Source of the DNA: JAXDLW01 sp050998755
GTDB taxonomy: Bacteria; Chloroflexota; Dormibacteria; DASZGP01
Direction of reading: 5' to 3'
Length of the DNA stretch: 10,643 nucleotides
NCBI GenBank assembly: GCA_050998755.1
Contig: JBPCPW010000032.1
Span: forward strand, 1 to 10,643
Shown: positions 1 to 5,815 of the stretch, piece after piece
How the letters are laid out: every line of letters begins with the position of its first letter
Numbering within the stretch: the first letter of the stretch is position 1
The notes under the pieces: generated by a model
Told to the model about the DNA's origin: nothing
Database searches by the model: none
Seen by the model: only the letters and a program-made list of their open reading frames with translations
Position numbers and translations under genes: made by a program

Positions 1-1383
1 GGAGCAGGCGCTGGCGCAAGCGGCGCAGCCGGTAGCGGTAACGGCGCGACATTGGGCTCTCAGCCGGTTGCGGGAGGGGTCAGGACGCGGCTTCCGCGGA
101 CGCTCCGTCGCGGACCCGCTGCGGCCGCGGCCGCGGCGGTTATCGGGGCTTTGCTCCTGGCGACCGGTGGGTTGGCCGTTACGCGGAACGGGCCCTTCGC
201 CCCCTCACAGGTGCTCCCGATGGCGCTGGTGTCCGCGTTCGGCACCGGGACGGCGCCTCATGGCGGATCCCTCCCCGGCAGCGCCACCGCCGGCGACCCT
301 GCATTCGCGCCCCTCGACGACGGTTCGGTCGTCGAGACCGTGGTGCTTACCCAGCCGGCCACCGTCGGCCTGGGCTTTGGGTTCTGCGACGCCTTCGTCT
401 GCGGCACATCGGACAACGTCGAGTGCATCGGCAACCTATATATCCCCCGGTTCGCCGACTCGCTGCTCCTCAGCTTCCAGCTCTCCCCGCCCCCGGGCTC
501 GCGGCTGCGCGACGCTTTCATCTCGGGCGGGTCCACGCCCGAGGCCGCGGTCGCCCATGCGTACGTCGCCTCCGGCGGCGCAACCACCAGCGGGCAGAAC
601 TCGTTGGTAACCTCAGCGCCCCAAGTGTCCAGCGACGGCTCACTCAGCGTGGCCTTCCCGGTACCGTGGAAGGCCGAGCTTGACAACCACTACAAACCAG
701 CCTTCAAACGAGTCTGCGGATTCACCCTGGATGAGCGACAGGCTTTCACGGCAAGGTTTGGCTCGAATTACACGCCGCAGTACCCGTACATCACCGTGCT
801 CGCTCACTGGTCCCATCCCAGCCAGCCGTCCGGCCAGCACACGGTCACCGTCAACGGGACCGCGAAGACCGTCAACTATGTCGTCCCGACGCCGCCGGCC
901 ACGCCGGGGAAGGCAACGATGTTTCGTCAGGATGATTCCCGCTGGGGCGGCCACAGGGCCGGCAGTGGTGACTACGCCCACCGCGGCACCGTGCCGACCG
1001 CGCTGGCCACCCTACTGTCGGCTTTCGGGGGCAGTCAGGACCCGGTCGCCGTCGGCAAAGAGTTGATCGCCAACGGGACCTGGAGACCCGACAAGGGTTC
1101 CGACTGGGCCGGCGTCGCGTCATATGTGAAGTCGAAGCACCTGGACGTCGCGGAGTCGGACCTGCTCGCTGCCACGCGTGCCGGCAAATCCGCACTCTTC
1201 CTGGCGACCTACACCAACGCCGCGAACGCCGAGGCGGTTGTCGTGGTCACCGGCTACGACGCCGGCGCCGACCGGTTCAACGTTCTCGACCCGACCCTGG
1301 GCGAGACGCAGGTCTCCTGGGACGACATCGCGGGCGGCAACCCATGGGTCCTGGAGGTGAGCCGTCCGGTGGCGGCGGCGTGA
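1..1383 (+). CDS. Membrane-anchored protein with degenerate C39-like peptidase domain (5' end outside window)
   Basis: The frame is open to the left edge of the window (Gly/Ala-rich codons from base 1), so the gene probably starts upstream; a TTG at 52 is the first start-like codon. Numbering from that TTG, a basic stretch is followed by one membrane segment (about residues 23-43), then an extracytoplasmic region of unknown fold (about 60-280) with four cysteines (FCDAFVCG, VECIG, RVCGF motifs) that could form disulfides. Residues 290-435 resemble a C39-type papain-like domain (Peptidase_C39_2): the RQDDSRWGG opening, GTVPTALATLL, VVVVTGYD and VLDPT. In active relatives the second reads GCGPTSLAMVL, with the catalytic Cys where Thr313 stands here, and the His before VVVTGYD is Glu394 or Ala395 here. 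Asp413 is kept. I infer a non-catalytic binding or scaffolding role. The stop overlaps the next gene's start. Domain call is moderate; no function is known. Confidence 0.75.
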   Translation, partial: GAGAGASGAAGSGNGATLGSQPVAGGVRTRLPRTLRRGPAAAAAAAVIGALLLATGGLAVTRNGPFAPSQVLPMALVSAFGTGTAPHGGSLPGSATAGDPAFAPLDDGSVVETVVLTQPATVGLGFGFCDAFVCGTSDNVECIGNLYIPRFADSLLLSFQLSPPPGSRLRDAFISGGSTPEAAVAHAYVASGGATTSGQNSLVTSAPQVSSDGSLSVAFPVPWKAELDNHYKPAFKRVCGFTLDERQAFTARFGSNYTPQYPYITVLAHWSHPSQPSGQHTVTVNGTAKTVNYVVPTPPATPGKATMFRQDDSRWGGHRAGSGDYAHRGTVPTALATLLSAFGGSQDPVAVGKELIANGTWRPDKGSDWAGVASYVKSKHLDVAESDLLAATRAGKSALFLATYTNAANAEAVVVVTGYDAGADRFNVLDPTLGETQVSWDDIAGGNPWVLEVSRPVAAA

Positions 1384-1811
1384 GGTCGCGGCCCAGCACC
1401 CCGGTCCTGGTCGGCGCGGTGGCCTTCCTGGTCATCGTCGTCGGCACCGCGGGTTGGCTGGTGACCAGGCCCCACCCGGCCCCGGGCAGCCAGGGGATCA
1501 CGGCGCGGGTCCGCCCCGCCTCAATCGACAGCAGCCCCCACGGGCTCAACGACGGCTGCTTCACCAGCTCTCGGCTCCAATACGCTGGTCGAGACGGCGC
1601 ACAGAAGGAGCAGTTCGTGCTGACAATGACCCTCAAGAACGACCCTGGCAGTCTCGGCGAACTGGTCACCATGCTGGACGGTCAGCAATGTGCGACCGCC
1701 CTGACGCGTGCGGTCTCGAGCGTCCGCGGGCAGTTCAAGTCCGATCTCCGGTCCGGCGGCCTGACAATCTCCTACCGGACCGCCGCCGGGACAAGGGTCC
1801 AGCTGCCGTGA
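1380..1811 (+). CDS. Small single-pass membrane protein, unknown function
   Basis: I chose the GTG at 1380 because it forms a GTGA overlap with the stop of the preceding gene, the usual layout for translational coupling; an in-frame ATG at 1344 would lengthen the product by 12 residues and overlap more. The 143-residue product has a short basic N-terminus, one membrane segment (about residues 8-28) and an extracytoplasmic domain of about 110 residues. Cys60 and Cys104 are the only cysteines and may form a disulfide. I do not recognise the domain. Topology matches the preceding gene product (N-terminus inside, one helix, domain outside), so the two may act together at the membrane; that is inference from context. 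No promoter is visible between them, so they are probably cotranscribed. The 3' end converges with the DUF1059 gene across 44 bases in which I see no clear terminator. Confidence 0.7.
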   Translation: MRSRPSTPVLVGAVAFLVIVVGTAGWLVTRPHPAPGSQGITARVRPASIDSSPHGLNDGCFTSSRLQYAGRDGAQKEQFVLTMTLKNDPGSLGELVTMLDGQQCATALTRAVSSVRGQFKSDLRSGGLTISYRTAAGTRVQLP

Positions 1812-1855
1812 CCAGGCCTCGGCTGAGCCAGGGCCCCGGCCGGCACCGTTATTGA

Positions 1856-2092
1856 TCAGTCTTCGGGAAGAGCGGCAAAATCACGCTTGGTCTTGCGGTA
1901 CCAAGCCATTCCTGACAGGGGATGCTTCCACCTGCCCTTCATCTCCCCCAGGGCATCGTTATGTGTTTCATCACCGCCAGCGACCGTCGCCTTCAGGTGC
2001 TTGTCCTGCGCCTTGATCACCTCATCAGCCGAGTTGCCGTGGAGCTGGGCATCACATGGACCCCCCATTTCTTTGCAGGTCATTGTTTTCAT
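1856..2092 (-). CDS. DUF1059 family small protein
   Basis: This 78-residue product matches the DUF1059 pattern throughout: the N-terminal MKTMTCKEMGGPCD with cysteines at residues 6 and 13, a central HGNSADEVIKAQDKHLK helix, GDETHNDALGEMKGRW, and the closing FAALPED. Length is normal for the family, whose biochemical role is unknown. The conserved Cys pair could bind metal or be redox active, but this is speculation. The ATG start is supported by an excellent Shine-Dalgarno sequence, GGAGGTGA on the minus strand at 2101-2108, eight bases before the start. That contrasts with several neighbours that lack any ribosome site. It is transcribed away from the arsR-type gene, with which it shares a 195-base intergenic region. 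Confidence 0.9.
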   Translation of the reverse strand: MKTMTCKEMGGPCDAQLHGNSADEVIKAQDKHLKATVAGGDETHNDALGEMKGRWKHPLSGMAWYRKTKRDFAALPED

Positions 2093-2123
2093 CTTGCCGT
2101 CACCTCCGGAAGTCGTGGGTTAA

Positions 2124-2138
2124 GTCGACTCGGTCGAC
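2124..2138. promoter_or_regulatory. GTCGAC-TCG-GTCGAC repeat, candidate operator
   Basis: Two copies of the palindrome GTCGAC are separated by three bases, 32 bases upstream of the DUF1059 start and just upstream of its ribosome site. Placement would suit an operator or the 5' leader of the DUF1059 transcript. No known regulator can be assigned, and GTCGAC is not rare in GC-rich DNA. Confidence 0.3.
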
Positions 2139-2184
2139 GTTCATTGCGGTCACTCTAACCGCGGACCGATCACCGGCGCTTCTC

Positions 2185-2225
2185 GATTCCTGATCGGCTT
2201 GCCCGATCGCGATTCCTGCAATCGC
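2185..2225. repeat. Two abutting 17-bp dyads with a repeated GATTCCTG
   Basis: Two inverted repeats of identical geometry lie back to back: GATCGG-CTTGC-CCGATC (2192-2208) and GCGATT-CCTGC-AATCGC (2209-2225), each with a perfect 6-bp stem and 5-base loop. The octamer GATTCCTG occurs at 2185-2192 and again at 2211-2218, 26 bases apart. The cluster lies in the divergent region between the DUF1059 and arsR-type genes, upstream of the predicted -35. It may bind a regulator or form RNA hairpins in a minus-strand leader. Function is not known. Confidence 0.4.
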
Positions 2226-2246
2226 AGTTCACGCTTCTTTCCCTAT

Positions 2247-2262
2247 GTAACTTGACAGCTAC
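2247..2262. promoter_or_regulatory. Candidate ArsR-type operator over the -35 element
   Basis: An imperfect dyad, GTAACT-TGAC-AGCTAC, has five of six bases matching in each arm and covers the -35 hexamer. A further GTAAC lies at 2263-2267, 16 bases from the first. ArsR-family regulators commonly repress their own promoters through such dyads; that this one does so is inference. Confidence 0.45.
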
Positions 2263-2281
2263 GTAACCACTTTGGTACATT
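2252..2281 (+). promoter_or_regulatory. Promoter of the arsR-type gene, leaderless start
   Basis: A perfect TTGACA (2252-2257) is separated by 18 bases from TACATT (2276-2281), which fits the TANNNT -10 pattern. The -10 occupies positions -12 to -7 relative to the ATG at 2288, so transcription should start at or within a base of the start codon. There is no Shine-Dalgarno sequence before this ATG, in agreement. Confidence 0.65.
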
Positions 2282-2287
2282 CCGCCT

Positions 2288-2614
2288 ATGGAAGCCGTTC
2301 TGCGCGCACTCGCCGACGAGAGCCGGCGGACGATGCTGGAGACCTTGACCGACGGTCCGGCGACCGCAGGTGAACTGGCGGCGCTGCTGCCCATCGCTCG
2401 CCCGGGGGTATCGCGACACCTCCGGGTGCTGCGAGAAGGCGGCCTGGTCGAGGTCCGCAGGCAGGGGCAGCGGCGGATGTACAGTCTTCGCCCCGAGCCG
2501 CTCGCCGAAATCGATGAATGGCTGGGACAGTACCGGGCCTTGTGGGAGCAGCGGCTCGACGCCCTGCACACCGAGGTGGCCCGTGGAAAACGAGAACGGA
2601 GGAGCAGCGGATGA
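2288..2614 (+). CDS. ArsR/SmtB-family winged-helix transcriptional regulator
   Basis: This 108-residue protein has the compact ArsR fold: LRALADESRRTMLETL at the N-terminus (residues 5-20), the helix-turn-helix with a TAGELAALL helix (26-34) and recognition helix GVSRHLRVLREGGLV (40-54), then a wing around RRQGQRRMYSL (57-67). It has no cysteines, so it lacks the thiol metal sites of the classic arsenic and cadmium sensors. It belongs with the ArsR-like regulators that accompany SRPBCC proteins, whose effectors are mostly unknown. The ATG at 2288 follows a good promoter directly and has no ribosome site, suggesting a leaderless mRNA. Its stop overlaps the next gene's start by four bases (ATGA), so the two form one operon, probably autorepressed through the dyad at 2247-2262. 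Confidence 0.92.
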   Translation: MEAVLRALADESRRTMLETLTDGPATAGELAALLPIARPGVSRHLRVLREGGLVEVRRQGQRRMYSLRPEPLAEIDEWLGQYRALWEQRLDALHTEVARGKRERRSSG

Positions 2615-3159
2615 CCAACAACGCAAGCGGGGGCACTCGCATCCTGGGCAGCCTGCGAGCGGCATACGGCGCGGGCATCGTGCGCATCGAAGACCGCTAC
2701 GACACCGATATCGGCGACCTATGGTCAGCACTCACTGATCCCGGCCGCCTGGCCCGCTGGTACGGCCACGTCGAAGGCGACCTACGCCCGGGTGGAGAGT
2801 TTCGCTTGCACCTCGAATCCGAAGGCTGGGACGGCGCCGGGCGCGTGGAATCGTGCGATCCCCCACGGCAGCTGCTGGTGATGATGAGGGAATCGGACGA
2901 GTCCTGGCGAAAGGGAATTGGCGCGCAGCCTTTCGACGAGGCCCTCGAGGCCAAGCTGACCGCCGACAGCGACCAGACCATCCTGGTCCTCGAGGTCCGG
3001 GGCATGCCGCTGGACAAGATCGCCTTCTACGGCGCCGGGTGGCAGATTCACGCTGAAAATCTCGCGACCTACCTCGCCGGGCGTGAGCGCGGCGACACGG
3101 AGGCGCGGTGGGACGAGCTCGTGCCTTCTTATCAGGACCTCGCGGCCAAAGTCGGCTAG
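2611..3159 (+). CDS. AHSA1/SRPBCC-family protein
   Basis: I chose the ATG at 2611 because a strong GGAGGAG (2598-2604) lies just before it and it overlaps the regulator's stop as ATGA. The 182-residue product has the helix-grip signature of the AHSA1 (activator of Hsp90 ATPase-like) group: VRIEDRYDTDIGDLWSALTD (residues 24-43), then RLARWYGHVEGDLRPGGEF (46-64), a central GRVESCDPPRQLL strand pair, and a C-terminal GWQIHAENLATYLAG helix that closes the hydrophobic cavity. Length is slightly above the usual 140-160 residues because of N-terminal and C-terminal extensions. Members bind small hydrophobic ligands or act in detoxification, but the ligand here cannot be read from sequence. Regulator-SRPBCC pairs of this kind are common in actinomycetes. 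Confidence 0.9.
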   Translation: MTNNASGGTRILGSLRAAYGAGIVRIEDRYDTDIGDLWSALTDPGRLARWYGHVEGDLRPGGEFRLHLESEGWDGAGRVESCDPPRQLLVMMRESDESWRKGIGAQPFDEALEAKLTADSDQTILVLEVRGMPLDKIAFYGAGWQIHAENLATYLAGRERGDTEARWDELVPSYQDLAAKVG

Positions 3160-3171
3160 GCGCTCGTGCAA

Positions 3172-3191
3172 AGCTGGGTGAGAACCCGGCT
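3172..3191. terminator. Bidirectional hairpin between convergent genes
   Basis: AGCTGGGT-GAGA-ACCCGGCT forms an 8-bp stem (one G-U pair) with a GNRA-type tetraloop. It lies 12 bases past the SRPBCC stop and 27 bases past the glycosyltransferase stop. There is no long T tract on either strand, so termination may be weak or Rho-assisted. Confidence 0.45.
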
Positions 3192-3218
3192 ACATCGAGT
3201 CGGCACTCCCAAAAAGAG

Positions 3219-4730
3219 TCAACTGAAATTCCTGAGCGACGGCCACGCTGCACGGATCGACTCGCGCAGATTTCTGCAGACTAAGATCGGCGCTCCCTGG
3301 TTCAGGTTTGCTATCGAGTACGGGACTGTCACGGTGCCGGCCCCGACCACGGTGCCGCAGAGAAATGTGAGTTCGCTCGGCTTGTAGCCCACGGTCACAA
3401 GGGTGGTGGGATCCAGGTTTGGCGGCTTCCAGTACCAGAAATTCAGATGGGGACTGATCGCCTGCGGCAGATGCTCCCGGGCACCGTAGATGTCGATCGC
3501 CCCCGCCTGGCCGTCAATGCTGGCGAGGATTGAAGTCCTTGCGCGCTCCGCGGAGGGAAGGCTGTTGTAAACGGCACCGACCTGGGCGGCCATCTCCGGC
3601 CAGCCGACGGTGTTGGCGTAATCGGGGTTCACCGCATCGACTCCTGTCCTGTGCATAGCCGACGCTGGGACGACCGGCAGGAGCACTGGACTCAGGACGA
3701 AAACCTGGAGGAGGCCGCCGGCCAGCAGTGGAGCGAGTGCCCATCGCCGGCGGGCTGTGGAGACGATCCTGAAGACCGCCACCGCTCCCGCGGCGAGCAC
3801 GATGGGGATCGTGGGTGCCGGGTAGTAGCCCTTGCCATTGGTCAGGAACAGCAGGATTGGAACGGACGCCAGCACTCCGATCGGCCGCAGCCGTGCGTTG
3901 CGAAGCAGGGAAACGAGTCCGACGATCCACAGCGGCAGGAATAGCGGCCCCATGCTGAGGATGAAGATCTCCACGAAAGTCGGAATCCCGCCAGCCTGCG
4001 CGATATCCGAACTGTGGTTGTGGATGTAGGTCAGCGTCGGGTACCCATTGGCAATCTGCCAGCCGACGTTGGGAGCTGCCAGGGCAAGCGCGATCGTAAT
4101 TCCAATCCACGGGTAACACGTGCGCAGAAAACGCCGCAGTTCGGGCGACGCCAGCACGGCCACTGCGATACCGACGCACAAGCCGAGAATGGTCGTCTTG
4201 GTCTCTATCCCGATACCGAGGTCGAGGCCGAGCAGGATGAAGAGCCGCGGGTCGGCGGTTCGCAGGAGGCGCAGCACCAGGTAGATGGCGATCATCCAGG
4301 TCAGCTGATCGAACTCCACGGTCTGAAACAGCCAGCTGGCCAGCAGGAGCGGGCTCATCAGCGCGACCACCGAGGCGAGGATCGAGGCCGCGCGGCCTCC
4401 CCCCAGCTCGCGGGCGCTGATTCCAGTGAGGAACACGACCACTGCGCTGGTGAGGGCTGGGAACAGGCGCAAGGTCCACGGGGATATGCCGAAGAGGCTC
4501 GTGTTCAGCCACGCCAGCATCGGGGTGACCGGCGGGAAGTCGACGTACCCGAAGGCTGGATGCTGACCGCTGAGGATGTAGTACAGCTCGTCGGTATGCA
4601 AGCCGTAAAGGCCGTTGGTCGCCAGATGGATCGCGAGTTGTAGGGCGGCTATGACCACCAGGGGCGCCGTGGGATGTTGCCACCAGCGACGCACCGCCGA
4701 GAGCTTTCGCATCGACCTGAATCCAATCAC
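3219..4730 (-). CDS. GT39/ArnT-like (GT-C) multi-pass glycosyltransferase
   Basis: The product (503 residues from the GTG at 4730; 497 from an ATG at 4712) is an integral membrane enzyme of the GT-C type, resembling PMT/ArnT family proteins that move a sugar from a polyprenyl-phosphate donor to an acceptor outside the membrane. After the first helix (about 22-40) comes the first external loop with HTDELYYILSGQHPAFGYVD: the Asp-Glu pair (47-48) matches the catalytic acidic motif and GYVDFPP (61-67) is typical of the actinobacterial group. About ten further hydrophobic segments run to about residue 395, followed by a roughly 110-residue external domain. The GTG is favoured because TATGGT lies exactly at -12 to -7 of it; neither start has a good ribosome site. 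A still longer reading frame to 4877 would overlap the divergent gene and is unlikely. Donor and acceptor are unknown. Confidence 0.85.
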   Translation of the reverse strand: MIGFRSMRKLSAVRRWWQHPTAPLVVIAALQLAIHLATNGLYGLHTDELYYILSGQHPAFGYVDFPPVTPMLAWLNTSLFGISPWTLRLFPALTSAVVVFLTGISARELGGGRAASILASVVALMSPLLLASWLFQTVEFDQLTWMIAIYLVLRLLRTADPRLFILLGLDLGIGIETKTTILGLCVGIAVAVLASPELRRFLRTCYPWIGITIALALAAPNVGWQIANGYPTLTYIHNHSSDIAQAGGIPTFVEIFILSMGPLFLPLWIVGLVSLLRNARLRPIGVLASVPILLFLTNGKGYYPAPTIPIVLAAGAVAVFRIVSTARRRWALAPLLAGGLLQVFVLSPVLLPVVPASAMHRTGVDAVNPDYANTVGWPEMAAQVGAVYNSLPSAERARTSILASIDGQAGAIDIYGAREHLPQAISPHLNFWYWKPPNLDPTTLVTVGYKPSELTFLCGTVVGAGTVTVPYSIANLNQGAPILVCRNLRESIRAAWPSLRNFS

Positions 4731-4736
4731 GACTTG

Positions 4737-4742
4737 ACCATA
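4737..4742 (-). promoter_or_regulatory. Candidate -10 of the glycosyltransferase gene
   Basis: On the minus strand TATGGT fits TANNNT and sits at positions -12 to -7 of the GTG at 4730, the same geometry as the arsR-type promoter. The -35 region (TTCGCG with a 17-base spacer) is poor. Confidence 0.4.
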
Positions 4743-4768
4743 CGCAGCTGGCGCGCGGCCGCGAAGCC

Positions 4769-4774
4769 TAAGAT
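4769..4774 (+). promoter_or_regulatory. Candidate -10 of the DUF5946 gene
   Basis: TAAGAT fits TANNNT and ends eight bases before the ATG at 4783, predicting a leader of only one or two bases. No convincing -35 lies at 16-18 bases upstream. Together with the minus-strand -10 at 4737-4742, it would make a back-to-back promoter pair inside a region of about 50 bases. Confidence 0.35.
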
Positions 4775-4782
4775 CGTGAGCG

Positions 4783-5304
4783 ATGAGCCAGGCGCCTGAC
4801 CAAGAGTCAGTCGTCGCCTGCCCCGGCTGTGGGTTGCGGCTGGCGTCGCAGGGCCTACCGGCCGACCCCCGCCTCATGGCTTCCGGCGAGTGCCGGCGCG
4901 TTTCTGACCAGCTCGCGTATTACACACTCGCCCAGACAGATCCCAAATTCATCCACCAGCACCTGGTGGATGCCTATGGCGCCCAGCACGTGCGTGCCGG
5001 GAGCAGGTCGACCATCGGGCCGATGTTCGAGCTGGCGGGCCTCTACCTCACCGTCGAGTGCCGCTTCACCGGCCGTAAGGTGCAGTTGACGCACATCAGA
5101 ATGGCCCGCCAGTCGAACAGTTGGCCGCGATTCGAACCTCCAGTTGAGCCCGGCTTGATGACCGTCGCGGAGGTCCTGGCCACCCCTCCCGGCGCATTGC
5201 GCGACCGGGCGCTGCTTGATTGGTGCGCCGCTGTGTGGGGCGCCTGGGCCGCCGAGCAACCACGAGTACGAGCCGCTGTCGCTCCCTTCCTACCACCGGA
5301 TTGA
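4783..5304 (+). CDS. DUF5946 family protein
   Basis: The 173-residue product matches DUF5946 from memory of the family: an N-terminal CPGCGL knuckle (Cys13, Cys16) followed by a third cysteine (Cys37), a central HQHLVDAYGAQH block (residues 58-69) with conserved His and Asp, a helical LAGLYLTVECRF segment, and a C-terminal WCAAVWGAWA helix. The Cys and His residues suggest a metal-binding protein, but no function is established for the family. The ATG at 4783 has only a weak GTGAG just before it and may be translated from an almost leaderless transcript. It diverges from the glycosyltransferase gene; nothing in the sequence links their functions. An ORF of uncertain reality overlaps its stop. 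Confidence 0.8.
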   Translation: MSQAPDQESVVACPGCGLRLASQGLPADPRLMASGECRRVSDQLAYYTLAQTDPKFIHQHLVDAYGAQHVRAGSRSTIGPMFELAGLYLTVECRFTGRKVQLTHIRMARQSNSWPRFEPPVEPGLMTVAEVLATPPGALRDRALLDWCAAVWGAWAAEQPRVRAAVAPFLPPD

Positions 5305-5459
5305 CAGTCTTGGCGGCCGTGTCCCTCGTGACCGCCGCCCCTTTCGTCCTCGGCCTCCCGGCGCTGTTCCTCCTCGCAGGTGTGGCGTTGCTGCGTATGC
5401 CGATATCGATTGGGCCTCGTCTACGAGACCGCCGGGGAAAGGCGGATCCAGGGGCTTGA
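5301..5459 (+). CDS. Possible small membrane protein, doubtful
   Basis: From the TTG at 5301, which overlaps the DUF5946 stop as TTGA, a 52-residue product would carry two closely spaced hydrophobic segments (VLAAVSLVTAAPFVLGLPAL and the following FLLAGVALL) and a basic tail (RLRDRRGK). The same frame is open upstream to an ATG at 5220 inside the DUF5946 gene, and a GTG at 5319 is another option. No ribosome site is visible for any of these starts, so coupling to DUF5946 translation would be needed. The hydrophobic pattern and basic tail look protein-like, but chance open frames are common in DNA this GC-rich. Confidence 0.35.
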   Translation: MTVLAAVSLVTAAPFVLGLPALFLLAGVALLRMPISIGPRLRDRRGKADPGA

Positions 5460-5484
5460 GCCCGGTCGCCAACGCGCGAGGCCC

Positions 5485-5757
5485 TTACAACCTGGGCGCC
5501 AGTGCCAACCAACAGTCCCTCGGGCAGGAACTGAACAGGTCGTACACGGCGAGGATAACCAGTGGAACCACAACGACAATCACAACAATCAGGACCACGC
5601 GCCAAAACCACCTGTAGGCAGCCTGCTGGCGGTAACTCGTCCCGCGCGCATCGTTGGGGTTCCTCCAGAGCAGAAGCCAGATCGGCGGCCACCACGGCAG
5701 TAGGTTGGTTGCGGTGGTCCCGTTGTCCGGGGTCTCGCCTGGCGGGTTGCTAGACAC
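5485..5757 (-). CDS. Small membrane protein with a valine-rich segment
   Basis: The frame encodes an N-terminal Pro/Gly/Thr stretch, a Trp/Pro-rich hydrophobic patch (LLPWWPPIWLLLW, residues 19-31), a polar link, and a strongly hydrophobic segment dominated by valine and isoleucine (about 52-71), followed by two cysteines (CPRDC, 78-82). One or two membrane passes are likely. The start is uncertain: the GTG at 5757 gives 90 residues beginning VSSNPPGETPDN; GTGs at 5832, 5838 and 5850 would extend it by up to 31 residues and overlap the lipoprotein gene. None has a good ribosome site. It is the last gene of the probable CGNR-propeller operon and runs toward the small + strand ORF ending at 5459. 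No family is recognised. Confidence 0.6.
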   Translation of the reverse strand: MSSNPPGETPDNGTTATNLLPWWPPIWLLLWRNPNDARGTSYRQQAAYRWFWRVVLIVVIVVVVPLVILAVYDLFSSCPRDCWLALAPRL

Positions 5758-5815
5758 GCGCAGAGCCCATTCGGATTCAGAATAATGGAGCTTGCACGAC
5801 CGGGTAAATGCGTCT

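Noticed and set aside
1887..2158. Two 78-codon open frames on the + strand
   Set aside because: Both are antisense to the DUF1059 gene, which has a strong ribosome site and full family match.
4014..4643. 209-codon open frame on the + strand
   Set aside because: Antisense to the glycosyltransferase; very rich in Gln, Glu and Arg, the mirror of hydrophobic codons.
3514..4683. 389-codon open frame on the - strand
   Set aside because: It overlaps the glycosyltransferase in another frame and translates to Arg/Pro/Ala-rich sequence without hydrophobic pattern or motifs, while the chosen frame has clear GT-C features.
4734..4739. TTGACC as -35 for the DUF5946 gene
   Set aside because: It is 29 bases from the TAAGAT hexamer, too far for a normal promoter spacer.
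5451..5464. GGGC-TTGA-GCCC hairpin as terminator between convergent genes
   Set aside because: Only a 4-bp stem, it overlaps the stop codon and has no T tract.
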